A stretch of DNA of 64,000 nt. Source: Bacteroidota bacterium (lineage in GTDB: Bacteria > Bacteroidota > Bacteroidia > AKYH767-A > 2013-40CM-41-45). The position numbers and the translations under genes were made by a program. The stretch lies in assembly GCA_016720935.1 (NCBI GenBank), contig JADKJP010000005.1, forward strand, positions 62,001 through 126,000. The letters run 5' to 3'. The notes under the pieces are model-generated. The model searched no databases. It was not told the origin of the DNA and saw only the letters and a program-made list of their open reading frames with translations. Shown here one piece after another: positions 41,610 to 51,300 of the stretch (the first letter of the stretch is position 1; each line of letters opens with the position of its first letter).

Positions 41610-42338
41610 TGGATGAAGCAACGTTGCAAAAAATGAAACACATGAAGTTCTATGGAATGATGCGGGCCTTAGCACCACATTAGAATCAGGACAAACTAGT
41701 CGTTACACACCGGACGAAATGGTGGGGTTCTTGGCTAGAATCCGAATGGGACGAACGGCACAACCGTAAGATTGATCGCGGCAAAGAACGCTAAGTTCCG
41801 CTACAAGGCAAACATCGAAGATTTGATCTTCGATCAAAACAGAAAACCTTGACAAGAATGGAGTTCATCGTCTTGCGCTGTACGTTTATTGGTAGAAACA
41901 AAACATCATCACACCGGAAGTACCGGCGTAGGAAAAAGTTATCTGGCATCCGCCTTGGGTTATCAAGCTTGTATCAATGGATACAAAGTTATTTTACTCG
42001 AATACTTCTGACTGATCACTAAATTAAAAATGGCAAGGCCGATGGTTCCCACATCCGTGATGCTACGTATCGAAAAACAAGACCTTCTTCTGCCTGTGAT
42101 TTTGGTCTGCACCCTTCGACGCACAAGGAAGGCTTCGCTGATGGAAGTGGTTGAAGACCGTCACGGAAAAAGGTTCTCTGATGATTACCTCACAAGTACC
42201 GGTAAAACAATGGTTCGATCTGATTGGCAAAAAACAATTGCTGCCGCCATCCTGGACCGCATTGTTTCACGATTCTATCCGCATTGGATTAAAAGGCGAT
42301 CTTTGGGAAAGAAAAACAGAAACAGTAGGAAATGAATG
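41610..42338 (+). pseudogene. istB: istB helper ATPase remnant
   Basis: Starts MDEATLQKMKHMKFYGMMRA as in IstB. A Walker A trace (TGSTGVGKSYLASALGYQAC across frames near 41910-41970) and the usual WKTVTEKGSLMITSQVPVKQ region follow. Many indels; not functional. Confidence 0.75.
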
Positions 42339-42439
42339 GTGAAAATTAATATCTTAACTAACATTTATCACAATCTTCAGTCATGAAAAAGCAGTTAACT
42401 ATGGGGTCAATTTAGCGTGAAACAAGGGGGTCAACTTGT

Positions 42440-42997
42440 GTGAAATATCCACAATCAGATCCGAACTACATTAATATTGGAGATACAGGCCTGATTGCAC
42501 AACGAAATGATTACCCAGTTGGGATCAATCCCCCCAATGGTGTTTTGGGCGATTATGTTCCATTTTATTTTGGCCCTTTGTCGCCCATGCTTTTAAATAT
42601 TGTAACAGGATACAGAGGAATTACCCGGAGACCACAGGAAGCAATAGTATATATTGTTTGTCGTGTGAACACTTTAATTCAAAATGTTGGAGCATGGTGT
42701 TTTACAGATGGTCATGCAAAAAATGCCATCACGGAATTTTACAACGATATTGCAAACCTTGGTGAAGTGGACTGGGAAATGGTAGCAGAAAGGCAATGGC
42801 GTAACACTGAAGACGACTTTGATAGGATGCGAAGAAAACAAGCGGAATTTTTGGTAAGGAATCATGTGCCAGTAAATTGCATAAGTTGCATAGTTGTGCT
42901 AAACGTACAACGGAAAATTTTTGTTGAAGAAATAGTAAATCGCCTCGGACTGGGAATTTCCGTTCGGGTTAATCCACACAATCAATTTTATTACTGA
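42440..42997 (+). pseudogene. darT: DarT DNA ADP-ribosyltransferase toxin, 5'-truncated
   Basis: 185 residues match DarT from PQSDPNYINIGD onward: DYVPFYFGPLSPMLLNIVTG, YRGITRRPQEAIVYIVCRV and the catalytic Glu136 in RRKQAEFLV. The first 30-40 residues of the family, including the His-containing NAD-binding segment, are missing, because the IS21 end occupies that position and supplies the GTG at 42440. Intact DarT attaches ADP-ribose to thymine in single-stranded DNA. This copy is expected to be inactive. The stop overlaps the darG ATG (TGATG). Confidence 0.85.
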
Positions 42998-44052
42998 TGC
43001 TATATTTAAAAGGAAATCTGTTAGAAGCACATACCCAAGCCTTAGTTAACACAGTTAACACAGTTGGTGTAATGGGTAAAGGAATTGCATTGCAATTCAA
43101 AGAAGCTTTTCCAATGAATTTTAAAATTTATATTGCCGCCTGTAAAAAGAAAGAATTACTAACTGGTAAATTACTTGTGGTTAAAGAGCAAACCTTGGAA
43201 GGAGAAAAGATAATAATTAATTTTCCTACGAAGACCGAATGGTTTATGAAATCCAAATACGAATACATTGAAGCAGGATTGCAAGAATTAGCTAAAGTTA
43301 TTGATGAATATAAAATTGAAAGTATTGCCATTCCACCATTGGGTTGTGGTAACGGAGGATTAAAATGGGAAAAGGTAAAACCAATGATAGAAAAACATCT
43401 TGGACATTTAAACCATGTCAATATTCAGGTGTTTGAACCTAATGAAGCTGTAAAAGAAATTTTAAAACAACAAGATGCCAACAAAGAAATAAAGCTAACA
43501 CCAGCCAGAGCTATGGTGCTTTATGCCATGTTCTATTATGAGTCATTGGGTGAAAACGCAAGTCTTTTTGTTGCCAATAAGTTAGCATACTTTTTACAAA
43601 GATTGGGAGAAAAAAGCTTGAACAAACTGAAATTTGAAGCAAGTCATTATGGGCCCTATTCAGTTCAGGTTGAACACTTGCTACACAATGTAAATGGCAA
43701 ATATTTAAAGGGCTTGGAACAAATGAATGCAAAAGCTTTTGAACCCTTGGAATTGCAATATGACAAGATTAATGAAGTAAGTTATTATATTAAAAATGAA
43801 CTTAGTTCAGAACAAAGAACAAGGCTATCCAACTTAGTAAAGCTGATAGACGGTTTTCAATCTGCATTGTCATTAGAGATTTTAGCGACAGTTGACTTTG
43901 TAAGAAAAGAAAAGCCCAATATTAACCAAGAAGATATTGTATCAACCATTCACAATTGGTCTGAAAGAAAACGCAAACTGTTCCAGGAAAAATACATCCT
44001 GATTGCAGCCAATCATTTACAAGACTACGGCAGCCGTCTTGAAATTTCATAA
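42997..44052 (+). CDS. darG: DarG macrodomain antitoxin
   Basis: A 351-aa protein. Residues 1-145 are a macrodomain (NTVNTVGVMGKGIALQFKE, NFPTKTEWF with Lys79, IPPLGCGNGGL) that in DarG removes ADP-ribose from DNA. The C-terminal half (TPARAMVLYAMFYYESLGEN, ASHYGPYSVQVEHLLHNVNG) is the typical DarG extension that binds DarT. The gene is intact although its toxin is truncated, consistent with loss of the toxin being tolerated first. It overlaps darT by one base and is followed by hsdR after 3 bp, so the three form one operon. Confidence 0.92.
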   Translation: MLYLKGNLLEAHTQALVNTVNTVGVMGKGIALQFKEAFPMNFKIYIAACKKKELLTGKLLVVKEQTLEGEKIIINFPTKTEWFMKSKYEYIEAGLQELAKVIDEYKIESIAIPPLGCGNGGLKWEKVKPMIEKHLGHLNHVNIQVFEPNEAVKEILKQQDANKEIKLTPARAMVLYAMFYYESLGENASLFVANKLAYFLQRLGEKSLNKLKFEASHYGPYSVQVEHLLHNVNGKYLKGLEQMNAKAFEPLELQYDKINEVSYYIKNELSSEQRTRLSNLVKLIDGFQSALSLEILATVDFVRKEKPNINQEDIVSTIHNWSERKRKLFQEKYILIAANHLQDYGSRLEIS

Positions 44053-44055
44053 TTC

Positions 44056-47030
44056 ATGGCGTTCAATGAACAAAATACCGTAGAGCACTTTATCATTCAC
44101 CAACTCACAGGAGTGAATTTGAATGCCGTGCAAGGCAACGTAGTAAAGGAAGATTCTGTAGAATATGATTCGGTAAAATGGAAATATCTACAGGCTGATT
44201 TATTACAACGGGATATTACCGAAGTATTTGTTGATAAGGAATTGAAGGACGCCCTTTGTCGTCTTAATCCAGATTTAGCAGCCAACCCCGATAAAGCTGA
44301 TGAAGTAATTCATAAACTCCGGGCCATTCTCATTACCGTAAACAATGTGGGATTGGTAAGGGCCAATGAAGAATTTTCCAAATGGTTACGAAATGAAGTA
44401 ACGCTTCCTATTGGGAAAAATAACGAACATGTGGCCGTTCGATTGATTGATTATGAAGCTGTAAAAAATAACAGCTTCATACTTTGCAATCAATTCAAAA
44501 TTCGAACCAGGGAAACTAAGATCCCAGACATTGTACTCTTTGTTAATGGAATCCCTCTCGTTGTAGGTGAAGCCAAAACCCCAGTTCGGCCATCTGTGAC
44601 CTGGTTTGATGGCGCTCATGACATTAATGTTGTTTACGAAAATGCGGTTCCTCAACTTTTTGTACCCAATGTATTTTCCTTCGCTACGGAAGGGAAAGAG
44701 ATTTTCATCGGAGGAGTTCGAACACCTCTTGAGTTTTGGGCACCCTGGCGATTGGAGGATGAAAAAGATGAACTTGGGCGCTTCATTGGACTACAGGATG
44801 TAGCGAAACAACTCACTCACTTACTGAAACCTTCGACTCTTCTGGACATACTTCAGTACTACACCATTTACGCAACCAACAGCAAGAAGAAAAAAATAAA
44901 AGTTGTTTGCCGGTATCAGCAATACGAAGGAGCCAATGCCATTGTGCAGAGGGTCCAGGAAGGCAAAATTAAAAAGGTCTTATTTGGCATTTTCAAGGTT
45001 CAGGGAAATCTTTGCTAATGTTGTTTGCCGCTCAAAAACTCAGAAAGCAACAAGACCTGGACAATCCAACCGTAATTATCGTGGTGGACAGAGTTGATTT
45101 GGATACACAAATCACAGCCACATTCAATACCGCCGAAGTGCCCAATATGATTACCACCGATAGCATCAGGGAATTACATACCCTCTTGGAACAGGACACC
45201 CGGAAAATCATCATTACGATGGTGCACAAGTTCAAAGATGCTTATCCTGACATGAATAAACGGGACAACATCATCGTAATGGTGGATGAAGCGCATCGTA
45301 CACAGGAAGGTGATTTAGGAAGAAAGATGCGGAATGCCTTGCCAAATGCGTTCCTTTTTGGGTTGACTGGAACCCCTATCAATAAAGCTTATAAAAACAC
45401 ATTTTGGGCTTTCGGTGCAGAGCAGGACAGTGGCGGATACATGAGTCGTTACACCTTCCAGGAAAGTATCAGAGACAATGCAACCTTGCCATTGCACTTT
45501 GAACCCCGCTTGCCCAATTATCACATTGACAAAGAAAGTTTGGACATTGCTTTTAAAGAATTAGCAAATGACCTCAGCGAAGACGATCGGAACAAACTCA
45601 GTCAGAAGGCAGCTAAGATGTCTGTCTTTTTGAAATCCCCTGAACGTGTAAGAACCATTGTTTCCGACATTGTTACACACTTTAAAGCCCATGTAGAACC
45701 GGAAGGCCTAAAGGCGATGATCGTGACACCTGACCGTTATGCCTGCATTCAATACAAAGACGAAATTGACAAACTTCTAAATCCCGAAGCAAGTGAAGTA
45801 GTTATCAGTTCATCCGCCAATGATGACTTTGAATTCAAACAAAAATGGGCGATGGATAAAGATAAACAGGAGAAAGTTGTTGAGAGGTTTAACGATGCAG
45901 ATTCTCCCTTGAAATTCCTGATTGTAACTGCTAAACTTTTAACCGGTTTTGATGCCCCGGTTTTGCAAACCATGTACCTGGACAAGTCACTTAAAGATCA
46001 CACACTGTTACAGGCAATTTGCAGAACCAATCGATTGTTTCCCAATAAAACTTTTGGCAGAATCGTAGATTATTTTGGGGTATTCGATGACACAGCCAAA
46101 GCACTGGCGTTTGACGAAGAAAGTGTAAAAACAGTTATTACCAATCTACAGGAACTGAAAGACAAACTTCCGGAATGGGTGGATAAATGCTTAAATCATT
46201 TTACCGGAGTGGACAAGAGCATTTCCGGTTTTGAAGGCCTTTCAAAGGCGCAAGATTGCATCAATACCAATGAAAAGCGGGATGCTTTCGCAAAGGATTT
46301 TAGCAGCTTAACTAAACTATGGGAAGCATTATCACCAGATCCGGTTCTTAATCAATTTCAAAAAGACTACAAGTGGTTATCGCAGGTATATACCTGCGTA
46401 AAACCAGCATCAGATGACAATGGAAGGCTCCTTTGGCATGTCTTAGGTGCTCAAACCACAGCGCTCATTCATGAACACGTCCATGTCTCAGGAATCAATC
46501 AGGACATGGAAGAAATGGTTCTGGATGCTGAAGTGATTGACGATTTAATGCACAAAAAAGACCCAAAGCAGGCCCAGAATGTTTTGAAAATTCTTATCAG
46601 CAGAATTCATAAACATGGTAATCATCCTACCTTCAAGAAGCTGAGTGAACGGCTCGAAGCAATCCGTGACAAAGCAGAAAAAGGGTTGATCAACTCCATT
46701 GAATTCATCAAAGAGCTGTGTCAAATTGCCAAAGAAACGCTGCAAGCAGAAAAGGGTGTTGAACCTGAAAGCGAACAGAAAAATGCAAAAGCGGCATTGA
46801 CAGAATTGTTCCTTGAACTAAAAACCGATACAACTCCTGTCATCGTTGAACGCATTGTAAACGACATCGATGAAATTGTGAGAGTGGTTCGATTTGATGG
46901 ATGGCAAAACTCGACCGTTGGAGAGCGTGAAGTAAAAAGAGAACTCCGAAAAGTATTGTGGACGAAGTATCAAATTAAAGATGAGGAGCTCTTCAACAAG
47001 GCATACGAATACATTAAAGAATATTATTGA
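44056..47030 (+). pseudogene. hsdR: Type I restriction enzyme R subunit, single frameshift at Walker A
   Basis: The N-terminal part (MAFNEQNTVEHFIIHQLTGV) contains the nuclease motif IPDIVLFVNGIPLVVGEAK. The frame breaks at an A5 run (44971-44975): with six A it would read KIKKGLIWHFQGSGKSLLM, the Walker A motif. The second part carries MVDEAHRTQEGD, LFGLTGTPINKAY, the helicase C region AICRTNRLFPNKTFGRIVDY and the C-terminal coiled region. One indel separates it from a full protein of about 990 residues. No hsdM or hsdS is present in the window, so the R subunit is an orphan tied to darTG. Confidence 0.88.
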
Positions 47031-47380
47031 GATGATCAATAAGACTAAATTACGTTCTTAATTAAGACCATAATTTCGTATCTTATTTTACCGGGTAAAA
47101 ATAGCAGTTCGACATCCCGCACCACATATACGCATCAAACGACGTGTACTTTATCATCATTTTTCTCAACCAATGGTCTACCATTGAAATTTTTCAATTT
47201 TTTTTCAGGTATTTTTTGAGCTTTTCAGTGCCAATATTTTCTTATTTGCTAATTTTATGAAAAACTTGGATGTTTGATTTGTTTATCAATCAGGTCTGGA
47301 TCAATCGATATTCGACTAATCCAATCCGGACCTAGCATCAAAAATATTTTCCCGATAATTATTTTCTAAAATTAGACCTT
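47031..47380 (+). promoter_or_regulatory. Intergenic region with an inverted repeat before an unknown gene
   Basis: 350 bp without a gene. AGGTCTGGAT (47292-47301) and ATCCGGACCT (47324-47333) form an inverted repeat about 50 bp before the next start, either a terminator-like hairpin or an operator. Nothing else was recognised. Confidence 0.45.
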
Positions 47381-48244
47381 ATGGACAAAGGACTCTCCTA
47401 CAAAAAATCAACTAAATTTATATTGAACCTGAGCTTCTATGAAGATATAACTATTGAGAATTTTCGAGAAAAAGGAGTGCCACTTACAAAATGTGCTATT
47501 CCATTTTTAGATGAAATTTATGAAGATGAAAATAATACCAATGAAATGGATAACCTTTACAATAAAGTAGAAATAACTACGAGGAAATACCTCGAAAAGG
47601 ACATTATTGATTGGAACCAATATTTATGGGTAAATAAAGAAATTGCAACTAAAGTTAAGAAATTACTGAAAAATTCCGAATCCTCAATTAATCCTTACTG
47701 TGTCGTTGTTCCTTTACTGTTTTATCAAAATTTAAAATTTTTCCTTGATGTTTCAGCAAAGGACTTTGTACCTGGACATTCAGTGATTGAATTTTTAAAA
47801 ACTATAGAAGATCTTGATGACAAAAATATTCGAAAGCGAACATTTAACCTTAAATCACACAATCTTAAAACTTATGACCAGTTCGATTCCGAAACATTAA
47901 TATTTATAAAACAGGCTGTCAATTACTATATAAAATCAGCAATTGGTGAAAAATACATTGCTAAAATACAATTGGAACATCAAAATTTAAATATGGTCAT
48001 AAATTTTATAAATACCCTCCAGGGAAGAAACAAAAGATCAACACATCGCTGGCTTAAGAATTGGATTGTATACTCACTTGATCAATTATTGCGGAATCAT
48101 TTCAGAAATGTGCGCAAACGATTCTATATAATTGGAGAGCTACTGACTATCTTTGTTGGTGTTAGCAAGCAACAAGAAAAATGTTTGAACAAAGAAGATT
48201 TTTATTACAATAACTTGAGAAGGTGCGCTCGAATTTCTAATTAA
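47381..48244 (+). CDS. Hypothetical protein, 287 aa
   Basis: An intact frame from ATG 47381 (MDKGLSYKKSTKFILNLSFY). It is rich in Lys, Asn, Ile and aromatic residues, mostly predicted helical, and has no signal peptide or membrane segment. A basic stretch near the C-terminus (GRNKRSTHRWLKNWIVYSLD, RNVRKRFYIIGEL) could bind nucleic acid. No family was recognised. It sits between the darTG-hsdR operon and replication/integration genes and is probably cargo of island B. Confidence 0.7.
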   Translation: MDKGLSYKKSTKFILNLSFYEDITIENFREKGVPLTKCAIPFLDEIYEDENNTNEMDNLYNKVEITTRKYLEKDIIDWNQYLWVNKEIATKVKKLLKNSESSINPYCVVVPLLFYQNLKFFLDVSAKDFVPGHSVIEFLKTIEDLDDKNIRKRTFNLKSHNLKTYDQFDSETLIFIKQAVNYYIKSAIGEKYIAKIQLEHQNLNMVINFINTLQGRNKRSTHRWLKNWIVYSLDQLLRNHFRNVRKRFYIIGELLTIFVGVSKQQEKCLNKEDFYYNNLRRCARISN

Positions 48245-48323
48245 TAATTTATAATTGACTGGGAATCTTCACATTTTATAATTAACTATCAATACCAAAA
48301 TCACAAGGTAATGGCCTTTATTT

Positions 48324-48918
48324 TTGTCAAAAAATTCAGGTCATGCAAGAAGAACAAAAAGCAAAGGTGGGCGAATCGCCAAGAAAGATTCAATTTACTT
48401 CTCACAACCGGGGCAAAGGTCCTCCGACTGGCGACTGGTAAAGCATGAATTCGGCAGCATTGGAATAGATGTACTTCTTTGTGCTTATGAACGCATTTGT
48501 AGGGCCGATTTTTACCTCCTTACGATCGATAAAATTTTTATAAAAAATTCTGTTCGAAGAACAAATCTCGGAAGAAGATTTCAGGATGGTTATTAATTAT
48601 TGCGTCAACGAACTTGACTTGTTCGACTGGCATCTCTATGGCCTGGGAAAATTGTTTTCCATTCAATTTGTTAGAAATTTTGATCAGGCAGGGCTCTTCC
48701 GCAATCGGAAATATGGCGCAAAAGCGGTCTTGAAGGCTGCTAACCATTTTCGCAAAGGTTGCACACCAATCACTCTGGAAGACGAACTGGAAATGATTGC
48801 CAATGACACCTTTCCAGACTATGGCGACCAAATTGATGAACCGCCAACTGAGATCGACTCTTCCGATGATGTCAGCGACTCCTCCAAACCGTCAGAGGAC
48901 TCCGAGCTTCCCTTTTAG
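48324..48918 (+). pseudogene. DUF4373 (Lin1244/Lin1753-like) protein, frameshifted
   Basis: The first frame reads KKDSIYFSQPGQRSSDWRLV and LLCAYERICRADFYLL...NSVRRTN, and the second ISEEDFRMVINYCVNELDLF through FSIQFVRNFDQAGLFRNRKY to an acidic Ser/Asp-rich tail (SSDDVSDSSKPSEDSELPF). A single indel near 48560 joins them. DUF4373 proteins occur in phages and integrative elements of Bacteroidota and Firmicutes, often near replication genes. The first start is TTG or a lost ATG. Confidence 0.65.
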
Positions 48919-49046
48919 ATGAAAACATCATTAAACCGGAGTTCGAATTCGTTAATACAGGTGGTGAATTCACCATCCTATATGAGCATCATTCAAAAAA
49001 GATCAAGCCTACAATCCATTTTTATCCAAATATCTTCAAATCCAAA

Positions 49047-50253
49047 TTGAAGCAATATCCGATATATTGTCGCCTGACGATAGAGCGGAAAAAGTCTGAA
49101 TTCACCACAGGCATATGGATTAAAAATAACGATTGGGACCCCATAAATGAAACCTTTAACAATAAAAGCAAAAACATGCAATCATACCATCAGCTGATTC
49201 ATTTTGAATCGGAACTACTAAAAATTATTGAACATCGTGAAGCAAAGGGGCTCCCGATCTCATCCTCAATCATCAAAAAAATCTATCAAAATAAAATCGA
49301 TAAGGACTCAGCTGAAGGTTATACGTTTACCCTACTCGCTTACTTTGACAATTTTATTCAATATGCTGAAAAAAATACAACTGACTACACCAAACCAACG
49401 GTACAGCACTACCGGACAACCAAAGAACATCTAAAAACATTTATAGAGTCCCAGGGACAAACCGATGTTGTATTACATACTATCGATTCTGCATTTTTTG
49501 CGAAATTTTTATGACTTTTTAATGACCTGGAAACATCAAAACTTCATCGATCAATGAACAGAAATTCAGCGAACAAATACCTTTCAAAACTTCGATCATC
49601 ACTTCATCGTGCCAGAAGTTTAAAATTGATTTCTGTGGATCCATTTTCCGACTTTAAACTAATTCAGTCAAAGCCAAAATCAAACATACTGATCAACCAA
49701 GAGTTGATACAAATCGCTAAAAAACGCTTGGACAATAAGAGTCTGGAAACCGTTAGGGATTATCTGTTGATGTCAGTGTTCATGGGAGGAATGAGGTATT
49801 CCGATTTATCTAAAATTAAAATGAAAAATATTTTTTGAAGAAGATGGCGTGTGTTTTGTGTTTCTCGATGAGCAGGAGAAAACCAATAGTAATGTCTATA
49901 CTCCGCTTTTACCACCAGCAGTGGCAATCTTAAAAAAGTATTCTAAGGAGCAGGAAGACACAGGTTATATAATTCCAAAACTGAGCCAACAGAAATTAAA
50001 CGTATACTTAAAAACATTAAGCGATGCCTGCGGTTTGAACAAGCACATTACCCACCGGGTTGCAAGACATACCTTCGCAACTACAGTATGTGGTAGAAAT
50101 GGAGTGCCACGACATTTGATCTCAGCCTGGATCGGACATAAACCCAAACAGACCCCAACGGATATTTATGCTCAGCCAACCAGAGAAGAATCATTAAAGT
50201 TTTATAATGTGTTGTATGAAGAATACAAGAATCCGGACTTCATTCCGAATTAG
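49047..50253 (+). pseudogene. Tyrosine recombinase (phage-type integrase), frameshifted
   Basis: The reading begins before 49047 (in frame from at least 48985: KKIKPTIHFYPNIFKSKLKQ) without a usable ATG. Order: arm-binding domain (YPIYCRLTIERKKSEFTTGI), SAM-like core-binding domain, then the catalytic domain with Arg in FMGGMRYSDLSKIK, HRVARHTFATTV (HxxR), SAWIGHKPKQT (His) and the Tyr of DIYAQPTREE. Breaks at a T5 run (49506-49510), a compensating indel near 49550 and a T6 run (49831-49836). Catalytic residues are all kept. It lies 220 bp from tRNA-Cys, the expected place for the integrase of island B. Confidence 0.88.
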
Positions 50254-50331
50254 CTTAAGGTATACTCATCTTCAACAGCACAGGAAAATATTTGGCCTCC
50301 ATTTGCACGTTTAAAATCCATTACAGATTTA

Positions 50332-50374
50332 AGGTGAAACATTGACCCACCCAGGTGAAACAAAAGGTGAAACA
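50332..50374 (+). promoter_or_regulatory. Candidate recombinase arm-type repeats (right end of island B)
   Basis: Three exact copies of AGGTGAAACA at 50332, 50353 and 50365, between the integrase gene and the tRNA. The last two, 2 bp apart, are matched by the pair at 36414-36435 in the same orientation. Confidence 0.5.
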
Positions 50375-50412
50375 AATTAGGTTATTTATAAGATGACATC
50401 ACCTGGACCAAA

Positions 50413-50456
50413 AAAAAGAAAGACTGTTAATCAGATGATTAGCAGTCTTTCTTTTT
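50413..50456. terminator. Long bidirectional terminator hairpin
   Basis: AAAAAGAAAGACTGTTAATC pairs with GATTAGCAGTCTTTCTTTTT around a 4-nt loop, with A/T runs on both arms. It separates island B from the convergent tRNA-Cys. Confidence 0.8.
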
Positions 50457-50473
50457 AGGGAAAATGCCCTTTG

Positions 50474-50544
50474 AGGTCCCGAGCGGATTTGAACCGCTGT
50501 ACAAAGTTTTGCAGACTTCTGCCTAACCACTCGGCCACAGGACC
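50474..50544 (-). tRNA. tRNA-Cys (GCA)
   Basis: Read on the minus strand it folds fully: acceptor GGTCCTG / CGGGACC, D arm GCC...GGC, anticodon arm GAAGT-CTGCAAA-ACTTT with anticodon GCA, a short variable loop, T arm AGCGG-TTCAAAT-CCGCT. The discriminator is U and CCA is not encoded. Its 3' end serves as the integration site of the adjoining islands. Confidence 0.93.
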
Positions 50545-50689
50545 ATGAAATCGGGTTGCAATGATAGTAAAAAGTAACGTAGGTTCATCGCTACGAATGG
50601 CTTTTTTTACGTGTTTTTTAGCGAAAAGTTAAGGTTTTCTGCTTAAAACACGGGAAGTTTTGACTCTGAGATTCAGGATTATGAAGAAT

Positions 50690-50735
50690 GGGACGGGGGA
50701 CGGGAGACGAGGGACGGGAGACGGGGGAAGGAAAG
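50690..50735 (+). repeat. G-rich word repeat (GGGACGG/GGGAGACG)
   Basis: Irregular array of 6-8-bp words GGGACGG, GGAGACG and GAGGGACG. The same words recur at 55031, 55106, 55601, 55641, 56704, 57045 and 58688, in both orientations. Confidence 0.85.
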
Positions 50736-50818
50736 AATGACGTCATCCATTGAACCAGGCTTATTTAACCGGCGTTCTCTTATTCCATTTCAAAAATACA
50801 AATGACCAGAAATAGAAA

Positions 50819-50859
50819 AGCATTCGAGGATGTCGCAAATTGCGATATCCTCGAATGCT
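50819..50859. terminator. Terminator of folB
   Basis: AGCATTCGAGGATGTCGC and GCGATATCCTCGAATGCT form an 18-bp stem with one mismatch and a 5-nt loop, 56 bp past the folB stop; on the minus strand it is followed by a T-rich tract. Confidence 0.75.
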
Positions 50860-50914
50860 GAATCATCATATGTAAATTATCGTGATTTACGAACCGAAAA
50901 TTATTCTTATGGCC

Positions 50915-51277
50915 TTACGATTTTAACCGCTTCTCTTCAATTGTAATACTCACAGAAGCAACGTCTCCATTCATAGGCGGTGCAATTTTCGTTACGCAAA
51001 CTTTAACTGCATCAATACGTGGGATGGTTTTCAAAAGTGAATCCGCGATTCTTTTTCCGACATGCTCGATGAGCTTTGACGGGATTGACATTTCCTTCTT
51101 TACAATTTCAAATACATCGCAATAATCCACAGTCTTACTAAGATCATCCGTCTTCGCTGCTTCGGAGAAATCAGTTTCGATCGTGAGGTCTACAGTATAA
51201 TGTCCGCCAATTTTTGTTTCCTCCGGAAGACACCCGTGGTACGCGTAGAACCGGATTGAAGTGAGATGAATTTGCAT
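50915..51277 (-). CDS. folB: Dihydroneopterin aldolase
   Basis: A 120-aa protein of the FolB family (IRFYAYHGCLPEETKIGGHY, the TVDLTIETDFS strand, TVDYCDVFEIVKKEM, LIEHVGKRIAD, catalytic-type Lys in VTKIAPPMNGD). The enzyme converts 7,8-dihydroneopterin to 6-hydroxymethyl-dihydropterin in folate synthesis. Length and ends match the family. It is followed by a terminator and preceded by a repeat-filled spacer, so it stands alone. Confidence 0.93.
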   Translation of the reverse strand: MQIHLTSIRFYAYHGCLPEETKIGGHYTVDLTIETDFSEAAKTDDLSKTVDYCDVFEIVKKEMSIPSKLIEHVGKRIADSLLKTIPRIDAVKVCVTKIAPPMNGDVASVSITIEEKRLKS

Positions 51278-51300
51278 TTTGAAAAAACAGATCAGTTATT

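Larger units (their letters stand above)
39900..42445 (+). mobile_element. Decayed IS21-family element
   Basis: Both ends carry IS21-like multiple terminal repeats: left TTTCA...TTGCCCC.TGTTTCA...CCCC, right (reverse) TTTCA...TTGACCCCC.TGTTTCA...GACCCC. Inside are istA and istB remnants in order, both full of indels, so it cannot move on its own. The left end cuts a minus-strand T9SS gene and the right end cuts darT, so DNA between their original 5' ends has been lost. Confidence 0.85.
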
